Of a DNA stretch of 6,043 nucleotides, positions 1-6,032 are shown one piece after another (the stretch's first letter is position 1; every line of letters starts with the position of its first letter). Origin of the DNA: an uncultured Oscillospiraceae bacterium (GTDB lineage: Bacteria > Bacillota > Clostridia > Oscillospirales > Acutalibacteraceae); contig CABSLJ010000154.1 in the NCBI GenBank assembly GCA_902478455.1, forward strand, positions 1 through 6,043, written 5' to 3'. The notes under the pieces were generated by a model. It worked only from the letters and a program-made list of their open reading frames with translations. It ran no database searches and was not told where the DNA came from. Position numbers and translations under genes: made by a program.

Positions 1-29
1 ACTCCTATTCGCTATTTATTTCTTTGATT

Positions 30-49
30 TGTTACACATCATTGTAACA
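30..49. promoter_or_regulatory. Operator-like perfect dyad upstream of the DUF885 gene
   Basis: The arms TGTTACA (30-36) and TGTAACA (43-49) are perfect reverse complements separated by the six bases CATCAT. The dyad is AT-rich and has no T-tract, so it resembles a binding site for a dimeric regulator more than a terminator. It lies about 35 bases upstream of the proposed -35 element of the lipoprotein gene, so it could be an activator or repressor site for that gene or belong to a gene left of the window. The regulator family cannot be named from this. Confidence 0.35.
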
Positions 50-84
50 CCTACAACGCGGTTGCCGGGATTTCCCTGTTTTTC

Positions 85-113
85 TGGAATTCTTTCGGTT
101 TTCATGCTATACT
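85..113 (+). promoter_or_regulatory. Putative extended -10 promoter for the DUF885 lipoprotein gene
   Basis: A TATACT hexamer at 108-113 is preceded by TG at 105-106, giving an extended -10 (TGCTATACT). Seventeen bases upstream is a weak -35 candidate, TGGAAT (85-90), matching the consensus at three of six positions; an extended -10 often compensates for that. Transcription would begin near 120, leaving a leader of about 60 bases before the ATG at 180. Confidence 0.5.
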
Positions 114-179
114 GAATCACATATTACAGGCAAACGGAATCGCGGTTTTGTGTGCTTTCCAGAAAGAGGGACGCCGGAT

Positions 180-1952
180 ATGAAAACAACCAAACGACTC
201 ATCGCTTTGCTGCTCGTCTGTCTGCTCGCCCTTTCGTCGGCCTCGTGCCAGCTCTTTTTACCGGCGGAGGTCAAATTCAATCAGTTTGTGGAGAGCCTGC
301 CCTTTTCTCTCCTTAGCAGCGACAGCATGGATATGAATTTCGTCCTGGCTGATCCGGAAAAGGCCGGCTTCTCACTGGAGCTGCTGGAGCTTCCGGTTGC
401 CACCAAGGAGGACTACGAGGAAAGCGAAGCGGGAATCTCAGAACTTTTGAAGATGCTGCGGCGCATCGACCGCAGCCGGCTTTCGGAAGAACAGCAGCTG
501 ACCTACGATGTGATCGCCGATTACTTTGAGCGTTCGCTGCTTCTGATGCCCTATTATTATCAAAACAACAATTACCTCGGCAGCTTTCTGGGCTTTCAGG
601 CGCAGCTGCCGCTGCTGCTGGCGGAATTCCACTTTGAGCGCCAGAATGATCTGGACAGCTACTTCCATATTCTGGAGACGGCGGAGGAGACCTTTCTGCA
701 ATACGCCGGAATCGAACGCGAGCGCCAGGAAAACGGCTGCGGCATGAGTCAGACGATTCTTGATAAGATCATCGGGCAGTGCGAGAATATGACGGCGGAC
801 AGCGAGCCCTTCCTAATCGAGCTCATCAACGAGAGAATCGACGCGCTGAATTTCCTGAGCGCGGAGGAAAAGGCGGCGGCCAAGGAAAAGAACGAAACCC
901 TCTTAAAAAACGATTTCCTCAACGCCTACCGTTCGCTGGGGGAGGAGCTCTCCAAAATGGAGGGAAGCAGTGAGGATTTGGGACTCCACAGCCAGCCGCA
1001 GGGCAAGGAATACTACGAGGCGCTCCTACAGGCGAACACGGGCGTCGATTTCACGGTAAAGGAAGTCAAAAGCTACTTCAACGGCAAGCTGCAGAATATC
1101 TCCTCCCGGTTTGTCGAGCTTTACACGCAAAATCCCAATCTGTTTGAAGAGATGGGAGACGGTCCCGTCTATTGCGATTTTGCGAGCGCGGAGGAGACCA
1201 TCGATTATCTGGAGGAGCAGGTCAAGCGGGATTTTCCCGCGCTGGGCACCCTGAATTACGCCGTCAATCAGGTGCCCGACGCGATGAAGGACAATTTTTC
1301 TCCCGCCGCCTATCTGACCAGCCGAATCGATACGCCCCTCTCCCAGAACGAGGTCATCTACCTCAACGGCGATTATGATCCGTCGCTCTTCCCGACCCTG
1401 GCGCATGAGGGCTATCCGGGGCACATGTACCAGACGGTCTATTTTAAATCTCTGCAAAAGCCGCTGGCGCGCTACCTGATGAGCTACGGCGGCTATGACG
1501 AGGGCTGGGCAACCTATGTGGAACACAATTCCTACCGCTACGCGCCGGGCGACCAGACGCTTCTGGAGGCCTGGGAGCTCAACAGCGAGCTGGGCGAGTG
1601 CTACACCGCCCTGATGGACATCGGCGTCCATTACGAGGGCTGGGACCGGGACGACTTCCATGAGGTTTACCAGTCCCTGTCGGACGGCGTCACCCGGGAG
1701 ATGAGCGACGAATTTTATGACCTCATTCTGGAGACGCCCACCAATTATCTGCGCTATTACCTGATGGGTTTCCTGTTGCAGGATCTTTACGATGAAGCGC
1801 AGGAAGCGCTGGGAAGCGATTTTTCCTCCGTGGATTTTCACGAGGTGATTCTCTCCACCGGTCCCGCGCCTTACGATATTCTGAAGCAGCAGGTGGAGGC
1901 TTACATCGACCGCGTGCAGAATCCTGCCGCACAGTCCGCGGAGGCGGCTTGA
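180..1952 (+). CDS. DUF885 family lipoprotein, putative metallopeptidase
   Basis: This encodes a 590-residue secreted protein of the DUF885 family. The start is the ATG at 180, because an AGAGGG ribosome binding site (165-170) sits nine bases upstream and the protein then opens with a classical lipoprotein signal: Lys/Arg at 2-6, a hydrophobic core at about 7-18, and Cys23 in an LSSASC lipobox. A GTG at 150 extends the frame by ten residues but would spoil the signal peptide. The body is mostly helical. The family signature HEGYPGH lies at residues 409-415 (His409, Glu410, His415), and EGWATYVE at 441-448 supplies a likely third metal ligand, Glu441. Both motifs and the length are typical of DUF885, whose members resemble zinc metallopeptidases. 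After lipid attachment to Cys23 it would sit on the outer face of the membrane; a peptidase role is inferred and the substrate is unknown. The gene appears monocistronic. Confidence 0.88.
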   Translation: MKTTKRLIALLLVCLLALSSASCQLFLPAEVKFNQFVESLPFSLLSSDSMDMNFVLADPEKAGFSLELLELPVATKEDYEESEAGISELLKMLRRIDRSRLSEEQQLTYDVIADYFERSLLLMPYYYQNNNYLGSFLGFQAQLPLLLAEFHFERQNDLDSYFHILETAEETFLQYAGIERERQENGCGMSQTILDKIIGQCENMTADSEPFLIELINERIDALNFLSAEEKAAAKEKNETLLKNDFLNAYRSLGEELSKMEGSSEDLGLHSQPQGKEYYEALLQANTGVDFTVKEVKSYFNGKLQNISSRFVELYTQNPNLFEEMGDGPVYCDFASAEETIDYLEEQVKRDFPALGTLNYAVNQVPDAMKDNFSPAAYLTSRIDTPLSQNEVIYLNGDYDPSLFPTLAHEGYPGHMYQTVYFKSLQKPLARYLMSYGGYDEGWATYVEHNSYRYAPGDQTLLEAWELNSELGECYTALMDIGVHYEGWDRDDFHEVYQSLSDGVTREMSDEFYDLILETPTNYLRYYLMGFLLQDLYDEAQEALGSDFSSVDFHEVILSTGPAPYDILKQQVEAYIDRVQNPAAQSAEAA

Positions 1953-1972
1953 AAAAGAAAATCGCTCTTTTT
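1952..1972 (+). terminator. Weak A/T hairpin just after the DUF885 stop
   Basis: AAAAAG (1952-1957) pairs with CTTTTT (1967-1972) around a nine-base loop, directly overlapping the stop codon of the lipoprotein gene. The right arm itself gives the U-tract in the transcript. The stem is low in GC, so it is at best a weak intrinsic terminator. Confidence 0.3.
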
Positions 1973-2009
1973 AGGCAAGGAAAAGATACCCCTTAGAAGC
2001 AAATAAAGA

Positions 2010-2028
2010 GGTCCGGTAAAAACGGACC
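2010..2028 (-). terminator. GC-rich hairpin with T-rich tail on the minus strand
   Basis: GGTCCG (2010-2015) and CGGACC (2023-2028) form a perfect six-base-pair stem with a seven-base loop. On the minus strand the hairpin is followed by TCTTTATTTG, so it would work better as a terminator for leftward transcription. The nearest leftward gene is the helicase, whose stop lies about 470 bases away, so this is an orphan terminator, a backstop for read-through, or part of the adjoining palindromic element. Confidence 0.35.
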
Positions 2029-2087
2029 GTGACAAAGTCCCCCCTGATGTAGGCAAACAGACTGCATTATAGGGGACTTTGTCATGG
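2027..2087. repeat. Long perfect inverted repeat (12-bp arms, extendable to 16)
   Basis: GACAAAGTCCCC (2031-2042) is perfectly complementary to GGGGACTTTGTC (2072-2083), around a 29-base interior. Pairing continues outwards for four more positions (2027-2030 with 2084-2087) with one G-T wobble. No T-tract follows on either strand, so a terminator role is unlikely. The outer bases 2027-2028 are also used by the neighbouring hairpin at 2010-2028, so the two structures compete in part. The region lies directly upstream of a truncated gene, which fits a short palindromic repeat or the remains of a mobile element with terminal inverted repeats, but only one copy is seen and no target-site duplication was recognised. 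Confidence 0.6.
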
Positions 2088-2129
2088 AGAAACGAAATTA
2101 ACCACAGGTTCAAATGCTGCTGGAAATGA

Positions 2130-2395
2130 AACAATGAAAGCAGCGGAAACAATCACCGTGCGGTGGCGCAGCGCTCTGTCCTAGTAACGGACGTGGCCGG
2201 CCGTCTCTGTCACATGGGGGAGGGCGTGCTGTCATGCGCCGAAATCACACGGCTGTTGGAGGAAAACCGATTTGAGGGATATCTCTCTCTGGAATGGGAA
2301 AAAAGTGGATTCCTGAGCTGGACGGGCCGGAGATCGCCTTTCCCGGATATGTCGACTACATGAAAAGGGCGCTGTGCGGCCCGGAGACTCCATAA
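2130..2395 (+). pseudogene. C-terminal remnant of a sugar-phosphate isomerase/epimerase, frameshifted
   Basis: Two adjoining frames together read like the C-terminus of the xylose-isomerase-like TIM-barrel family (AP endonuclease family 2). From about 2163 the first frame gives VAGRLCHMGEGVLSCAEI, then a helix, then FEGYLSLEWEK. After a six-A run (2299-2304) the match continues in the next frame as WIPELDGPEIAFPGYVDYMKRAL to a TAA at 2393-2395. Adding one A to the run joins the frames into EWEKKWIPEL, typical of these enzymes, so a single-base deletion is the simplest explanation. The rest of the barrel is missing: the first frame is open only from 2130, there is no convincing start or ribosome binding site, and the flank upstream is a palindromic element. 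Intact relatives isomerise or epimerise small sugars. The fragment cannot fold into a barrel and is almost certainly non-functional. The exact left edge is uncertain. Confidence 0.65.
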
Positions 2396-2399
2396 ATCA

Positions 2400-2481
2400 G
2401 GGCTGCGCCGTTATCCGTCCGCAAGTCAGGGGGAAGTCCCGTTGCGGAGCGATGCAGGTGCAGCCCCTTCCTTTTGTTTTG
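2400..2481 (+). terminator. Nested hairpin with T-rich tail after the isomerase remnant
   Basis: An outer stem pairs 2400-2409 (GGGCTGCGCC) with 2457-2466 (GGTGCAGCCC), ten pairs including one G-T. Inside it, TCCGCAA (2418-2424) pairs with TTGCGGA (2442-2448). On the plus strand the outer stem is followed by CTTCCTTTTGTTTT, and the structure begins five bases after the TAA of the isomerase remnant, as expected of that lost gene's terminator. The large two-storey loop is unusual for a terminator, so a structured RNA element is an alternative. On the minus strand, downstream of the helicase, no comparable T-run follows. Confidence 0.4.
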
Positions 2482-2501
2482 ATGTTTCAGGTCTTTCCGG
2501 C

Positions 2502-4661
2502 TCAGGAATGCAGCGCCTCCAGTCTGGCCTTGAAGGAGATGGCCCGTGGAGTGTTCATTCCATCAAACTGGACGACGTGCGCCTTTTTGACCATGTCGAC
2601 TTCCACGACCGTTCCCTCGCCGAAAAGCAGGTGGCGGACGCGCTGTCCCGGGGCAAAGGTCGTTTGGGCCGCTTCGGCGTCGAGCCATTTCTCGGAGAAG
2701 CGGACGTACTCCCGCGCGTCGCGGATGAGATCGTCCTTCGGCGGAGAGGTATATTCCAGCAGAGCCGGATCAATGTCCAGAATAAACCGGGAGGGATAGC
2801 GCGGCGAGCCGTCCAGATTGCGTCCCTCCGATTCGGTCAGGTAAAGCCGTTTTTTGGCGCGGGTCATGGCGACAAAGGCCAGCCGGCGTTCTTCCTCCAT
2901 ACCCGGCAGGGTTCTGACCTTGCGCGAGGGAAAGATTCCCTCGTTCATTCCGCAGAGAAAAACACAGGAGAATTCCAGACCCTTGGCGGAATGAACGGTC
3001 ATCAGCTTGACCTTTTCCCGCCCGCCGCCGGCGTCGTTGTTGGAGAACAGCGCAACATGTGCGAGATAATGCTCCAGCAGGCTTTCTTCCCCGCAGGAGG
3101 TTTCATATTCATAGATGGACTGCTTGAGTTCCGCCAGATTGTCCAGCCGCTCCTGACTGCCTTCCGTCCGCAGCATTTTTTCATAGCCGCTGTCGTTGAG
3201 CAGGGCGGAAAGCAGTTCGGAAATCTGCCGCTGACTGTAGTTGGAGGCGTACTCCTGCACCAGGGAGAGAAACGCCCTGGCCTTTGTTCCCCGAAAGATC
3301 GGCTCTTCTACCGATTCACACAGGGCCTGATAAAGCGAACAGCCGCGCTCTTTGGCGTAGTCCTTTAAAAATTTCATCCGCCGTTCCCCTAAATTCCGCT
3401 TGGGGACGTTTGCAATGCGCAGAAAGGAGAGGTCGTCCTGATAGGCGATCATGCGCAGATAGGAAAGCGCGTCCTTGATTTCCGCGCGTCCGAAGAATTG
3501 TACGCCGCTGTATATTGAATAGGGAATTTCCGCTTTGAGCAGGGCCTCTTCCAGCGTTCGAGTGACGTAATGGGCGCGGTAGAGGAGGCAGATGTCCCCA
3601 TAGGGAAGGCCCTCTTTACGCAGCCTGGAAATTTCCTCTGCAATCCAGAGGGCTTCCGCCTCGGCGTTCGCGCCGTGATGGCAAACCACGGGAGAACCGT
3701 CTTCCAGGATTGGAATCAGCTCCTTTTTGATGCGGTTGCGGTTTTTGTCGATCAGCGAATTGGCCGCCGCCAGAATCTGAGGGGTAGAACGGTAATTCTC
3801 CATCATCAGAATGGTTTGGACGTTGGGAAACCGTTTGTCAAAATCCAGCAGATAACGGACGTCGGCACCGCGCCAGGTGTAGATGGTCTGGTCGGGATCG
3901 CCGACGATGAACAGGTTTCTGTGATATCCGCAGAGCGCCTCCATCAGCCGGTACTGCGGTTCGTCGATGTCCTGAAACTCATCGATCATGATATATTCCA
4001 GCCGCTTCTGCCACTTGAGCCGGATGTCCTCATTTTGTTCAAAAAGATACAGTGAAAGCAGGATCAGGTCGTTGTAATCCAGACCGAAGCATTTCTTTTC
4101 CTGGTACAGGTAGCCGTAGAAAATGATGTCCTTTACGGAGACGGCATCCCTGTATTTTTGATAAAGCACATCCAGGGACATGGTGATCATGTCCAGGTAG
4201 TAGTCCGGGCGTTCCTTGAGCTTCAGAATTTCGATCATATCCCGCGCGTGGGAAAAGGTCATCTCGCGCAGCGTCAGGCCGCGTTCCTCATAGATGATCT
4301 TCAACATGGCGTCAATGTCGGAATTGTCCAGCACCAGAAAGCTTTTCGGATACTGAAAGGCGTGGCTGTCCTCCTGCAGGATGGAGACACAGAAGCCGTG
4401 AAAGGTATTGATGTAGCCGGTATCGTTGTCCCCGGTCAGATTATGTATGCGCTGCCTCATTTCGTTGGCTGATTTGTTGGTGAAGGTCACGCACAGGATG
4501 TTGCCCGGCAGAATGCCGATTTCGTTGACCAAAAAGGCAAAGCGGCGGGAAAGCGCCCTGGTTTTTCCGGACCCCGCGCCGGCGATGACCCGGACCATTC
4601 CCTCCGTGGATGTGACGGCTTTCCGCTGAGCGGAATTCAGGCCGTCCAATAGATTCTGCAT
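2502..4661 (-). CDS. UvrD/PcrA-like superfamily 1A ATP-dependent DNA helicase
   Basis: This encodes a 719-residue helicase that would unwind DNA 3'-5' using ATP, in repair, replication-fork processing or removal of bound proteins. All SF1A motifs are present: Q-motif region LNSAQRKAV (8-16), Walker A AGAGSGKT (27-34), Ia TFTNKSANEM (59-68), Walker B DEFQD (227-231), III GDPDQTIYTWRGA (254-266), IV ENYRS (288-292), V TVHSAKGLEF (555-564) and VI VAMTRAKKRL (597-606). The C-terminus (about 669-717, with GQRVRHLLFGEGTVVEV) is a Tudor-like domain like the one that contacts RNA polymerase in PcrA. The start ATG at 4661 has AGGAGG seven bases upstream (4669-4674). Length fits PcrA, but the 1A-1B region (about 85-190, TFHGFCVSILQED onwards) looks unlike standard PcrA, so it may be a clostridial paralogue; hence no symbol. 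It lies 36 bases after the acetyltransferase gene and is probably co-transcribed with it. Confidence 0.93.
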   Translation of the reverse strand: MQNLLDGLNSAQRKAVTSTEGMVRVIAGAGSGKTRALSRRFAFLVNEIGILPGNILCVTFTNKSANEMRQRIHNLTGDNDTGYINTFHGFCVSILQEDSHAFQYPKSFLVLDNSDIDAMLKIIYEERGLTLREMTFSHARDMIEILKLKERPDYYLDMITMSLDVLYQKYRDAVSVKDIIFYGYLYQEKKCFGLDYNDLILLSLYLFEQNEDIRLKWQKRLEYIMIDEFQDIDEPQYRLMEALCGYHRNLFIVGDPDQTIYTWRGADVRYLLDFDKRFPNVQTILMMENYRSTPQILAAANSLIDKNRNRIKKELIPILEDGSPVVCHHGANAEAEALWIAEEISRLRKEGLPYGDICLLYRAHYVTRTLEEALLKAEIPYSIYSGVQFFGRAEIKDALSYLRMIAYQDDLSFLRIANVPKRNLGERRMKFLKDYAKERGCSLYQALCESVEEPIFRGTKARAFLSLVQEYASNYSQRQISELLSALLNDSGYEKMLRTEGSQERLDNLAELKQSIYEYETSCGEESLLEHYLAHVALFSNNDAGGGREKVKLMTVHSAKGLEFSCVFLCGMNEGIFPSRKVRTLPGMEEERRLAFVAMTRAKKRLYLTESEGRNLDGSPRYPSRFILDIDPALLEYTSPPKDDLIRDAREYVRFSEKWLDAEAAQTTFAPGQRVRHLLFGEGTVVEVDMVKKAHVVQFDGMNTPRAISFKARLEALHS

Positions 4662-4697
4662 GCGCTCGCCTCCTGCTTTCCGGACCGGCTGTCTGTT

Positions 4698-5006
4698 TCA
4701 AAGGGGCCGGGCCGTTTTTTTCTGAACTGATCCGCCGCTGATGATATCCCGGTACGCTTCATGGCGTTCAAACCAGTCCACGGCATAGGAGCAGGAAGGG
4801 ACCGCCTTGCGCCCGGTCTCCCGCAGCTGCCGCGCCGCAGCTTCCATCAGCTTTCCGGCAATTCCCTGCCCGCGCAGCGAAGCGTCCACAAAAGTATGGT
4901 CGATGATGACCGTGCCCTCATCCAGCGGGGGAAAGGTAACTTCGGCGAGCAGCCGGCCCGACGGGTCTTCCGCATAGATGCGGTTCGTCTCAATATGGAA
5001 TTCCAT
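4698..5006 (-). CDS. Small GNAT-type N-acetyltransferase (PF14542-like)
   Basis: This 102-residue protein resembles the compact GCN5-related acetyltransferases of the YjdJ type (Acetyltransf_CG, PF14542), which are about 90-100 residues and bind acetyl-CoA. The order of elements fits: an N-terminal strand pair, HTFVD near residues 37-41, then the acetyl-CoA loop with RGQGIAGKLM, a helix, and PSCSYAVDWFERHEAYRDII near the C-terminus. The chosen ATG at 5006 has GGAGG (5014-5018) seven bases upstream. The open frame extends to an ATG at 5093, but the added 29 residues do not match the family and would run past the predicted promoter. The substrate is unknown. Thirty-six bases separate its stop from the helicase start, implying a two-gene operon, although a functional link is not evident. 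Confidence 0.85.
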   Translation of the reverse strand: MEFHIETNRIYAEDPSGRLLAEVTFPPLDEGTVIIDHTFVDASLRGQGIAGKLMEAAARQLRETGRKAVPSCSYAVDWFERHEAYRDIISGGSVQKKTARPL

Positions 5007-5040
5007 GGAATCGCCTCCGGTTTCCAGAGTTATTTCCTTT

Positions 5041-5049
5041 AGCATACCA
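5041..5049 (-). promoter_or_regulatory. Extended -10 promoter for acetyltransferase-helicase operon
   Basis: On the minus strand the bases read TGGTATGCT, a TG-N extended -10 with hexamer TATGCT (5041-5046). No good -35 is visible at 16-18 bases upstream. Transcription would start near 5034, giving a leader of about 28 bases before the ATG at 5006, which contains its GGAGG site. It lies just downstream of the terminator of the preceding minus-strand unit, which supports a fresh start here. Confidence 0.4.
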
Positions 5050-5091
5050 CAATTTTGACAGGAAAGCATCGTTTTCCGCAGAATTGCTCCC

Positions 5092-5126
5092 AAAAGACCC
5101 GGCCTGGCGGAAGACCAGACCGGGTC
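5092..5126 (-). terminator. Intrinsic terminator of the two-gene unit of small proteins
   Basis: GACCCGG (5096-5102) and CCGGGTC (5120-5126) form a seven-pair GC-rich stem, extended after one C-A mismatch by CTGG/CCAG. Reading leftwards, the stem is followed by TTTT (5095-5092). It begins about 32 bases after the stop of the 142-residue protein. The T-tract is short, so termination may be incomplete and some read-through into the acetyltransferase gene is possible. Confidence 0.6.
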
Positions 5127-5158
5127 GCCTTGCGTGAGGATATGGGAAGCTCCCTCTG

Positions 5159-5587
5159 TCAGAGGAATTTTTTCATTTCCTCAATGTTCGCCTGCTCGGT
5201 TTTGAGCTGCTTTTCCGCCAGAGAGACAATCCGGCGGTCGCTTCCGTCGTATTCGTTCATGCGCTTGGTGATCTTGGTGACGCCCATCGTGCTTCCCTGA
5301 ATCATCATCTCGGCAATCTGGGAGGGGGAATTGTCGGTCAGCGTTTTGACCTTGGACATCACAAAGGAAGACGCCTTGGCCATGGGATTGACGCTTGTCG
5401 GCTGTTTGCCGCGCTCGCGCAGCATCTGGTCGGCCGCGTCATAGGTCTGCTGATATTCGGTCAGCTGCGCCTCCAGCGCCTGACGCAGTGGGAGATCATC
5501 CGTACTCTTGATGATGTTCATAATTCCGTCCCGCCCCATTTCGGCGTTTTGACAGATGTAGTCGAGCATTTCTATATCATTGATCAT
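5159..5587 (-). CDS. Uncharacterised all-helical protein, possibly four-helix bundle
   Basis: This encodes a soluble 142-residue protein that I do not recognise by name. The start is placed at the ATG at 5587: GGAGG (5596-5600) lies eight bases upstream. An in-frame ATG at 5602 overlaps that ribosome binding site (ATGGAGG) and has no good site of its own. The sequence reads as amphipathic helices at about 3-27, 33-60, 67-83 with 88-112, and 115-141, with Pro/Asn-rich turns between them (around 63-68 and 84-88). This resembles the ferritin-like or DUF2383-like bundle, but the chosen protein has no histidine and no clear ExxH motif, so metal binding is not supported. No signal peptide or membrane segment is visible. 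It follows the 97-residue gene after 59 bases and ends at a terminator, so the two probably share a transcript. A spore or stress role would be speculation. Confidence 0.75.
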   Translation of the reverse strand: MINDIEMLDYICQNAEMGRDGIMNIIKSTDDLPLRQALEAQLTEYQQTYDAADQMLRERGKQPTSVNPMAKASSFVMSKVKTLTDNSPSQIAEMMIQGSTMGVTKITKRMNEYDGSDRRIVSLAEKQLKTEQANIEEMKKFL

Positions 5588-5646
5588 GTGAATTTCCTCC
5601 ATTTTGTTGATCGGTCCATACGCGCTTTCTGAAAGGCGACGGCCAG

Positions 5647-5940
5647 CTAATGTCTGTTTTCCGCGCTGTTTCGCGCGGCGCCGGTTCCAATCCGGAATTC
5701 CTCATTGCGCATGCGCTCTCTGTTGTCCTGGACTCCCTGCGGCTGAGGAATATTGTAGATATCGGTGTATGCCTCGGCCTCGCCCTCGTTGTTCGGCGGC
5801 GTGGGGATCAGGCCGGTGCATTCCGTCGCAGAGGCGACGGTGTTCATATCGTAAAGATCATCCTCCATCGGATCGTGGAGCAATTGTTTGTCTTCGTATT
5901 CCTGCATGAAAATCGCTTCCCTTCTTTTGCGGTATGGCAT
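5647..5940 (-). CDS. Small acidic hypothetical protein
   Basis: This encodes a 97-residue protein of unknown function. It has a short basic start (PYRKRRE, 2-8), an acidic stretch (EYEDKQLLHDPMEDD, 14-28), a proline-rich middle (TGLIPTPP, 42-49, followed by NNEGEAEAYTDIYNIPQPQ), and a polar charged tail rich in Arg, Glu and Asn. It has one cysteine (41), no membrane segment and low hydrophobicity, which suggests a largely disordered protein. The ATG at 5940 is preferred because AGGTGA (5948-5953) is seven bases upstream. An internal ATG at 5907 (Met12), preceded by a GAAGG at longer spacing, would remove the basic start and cannot be excluded. It is the first gene of the unit driven from the promoter at 6004-6032. 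The tidy promoter, ribosome binding site and downstream partner make it a real gene despite the lack of a recognised family. Confidence 0.65.
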   Translation of the reverse strand: MPYRKRREAIFMQEYEDKQLLHDPMEDDLYDMNTVASATECTGLIPTPPNNEGEAEAYTDIYNIPQPQGVQDNRERMRNEEFRIGTGAARNSAENRH

Positions 5941-6003
5941 TATTCTTTCACCTGACAGTGCAGATATACGGGGATAGAAAACAGAGCGGAAAACATGGAA
6001 AAA

Positions 6004-6032
6004 TTTATATGCTTATTTGCATAAAGTGACAA
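6004..6032 (-). promoter_or_regulatory. Strong sigma-A-type promoter for the two small genes
   Basis: On the minus strand TTGTCA (6032-6027) and TATAAA (6009-6004) each match five of six consensus positions and are separated by exactly 17 bases. Transcription would start near 5997, giving a leader of about 56 bases before the ATG at 5940. This is the best promoter in the window. Confidence 0.7.
6008..6023. promoter_or_regulatory. Operator-like dyad inside the promoter spacer
   Basis: TATGC (6008-6012) and GCATA (6019-6023) form an inverted repeat with a six-base centre. It fills most of the spacer and overlaps the -10 element by two bases. A protein bound there would block RNA polymerase, so a repressor site is plausible, but arms of five bases in AT-rich DNA can occur by chance. 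Confidence 0.3.

Noticed and set aside
1026..1841. 271-codon open frame on the minus strand opposite the DUF885 gene
   Set aside because: It lies fully inside the coding region, has no ribosome binding site, and its translation is low-complexity Ile/Val/Gly/Gln-rich as expected of antisense to a biased gene.
2066..2071. Perfect TATAAT on the minus strand inside the large palindrome
   Set aside because: No matching -35 is found at 16-18 bases upstream and no gene starts downstream on that strand.
1901..2152. 83-codon minus-strand open frame across the palindromic region
   Set aside because: It overlaps the end of the DUF885 gene, lacks a ribosome binding site, and its sequence largely reflects reading through the inverted repeats.
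2442..3368. 308-codon open frame on the plus strand opposite the helicase
   Set aside because: It is antisense to helicase motifs that are unambiguous, and its product resembles no protein family.
5604..5955. Plus-strand open frames opposite the 97-residue gene
   Set aside because: No ribosome binding sites; the minus strand has a consensus promoter, a good ribosome binding site and an ordered downstream partner, so it is the coding strand.
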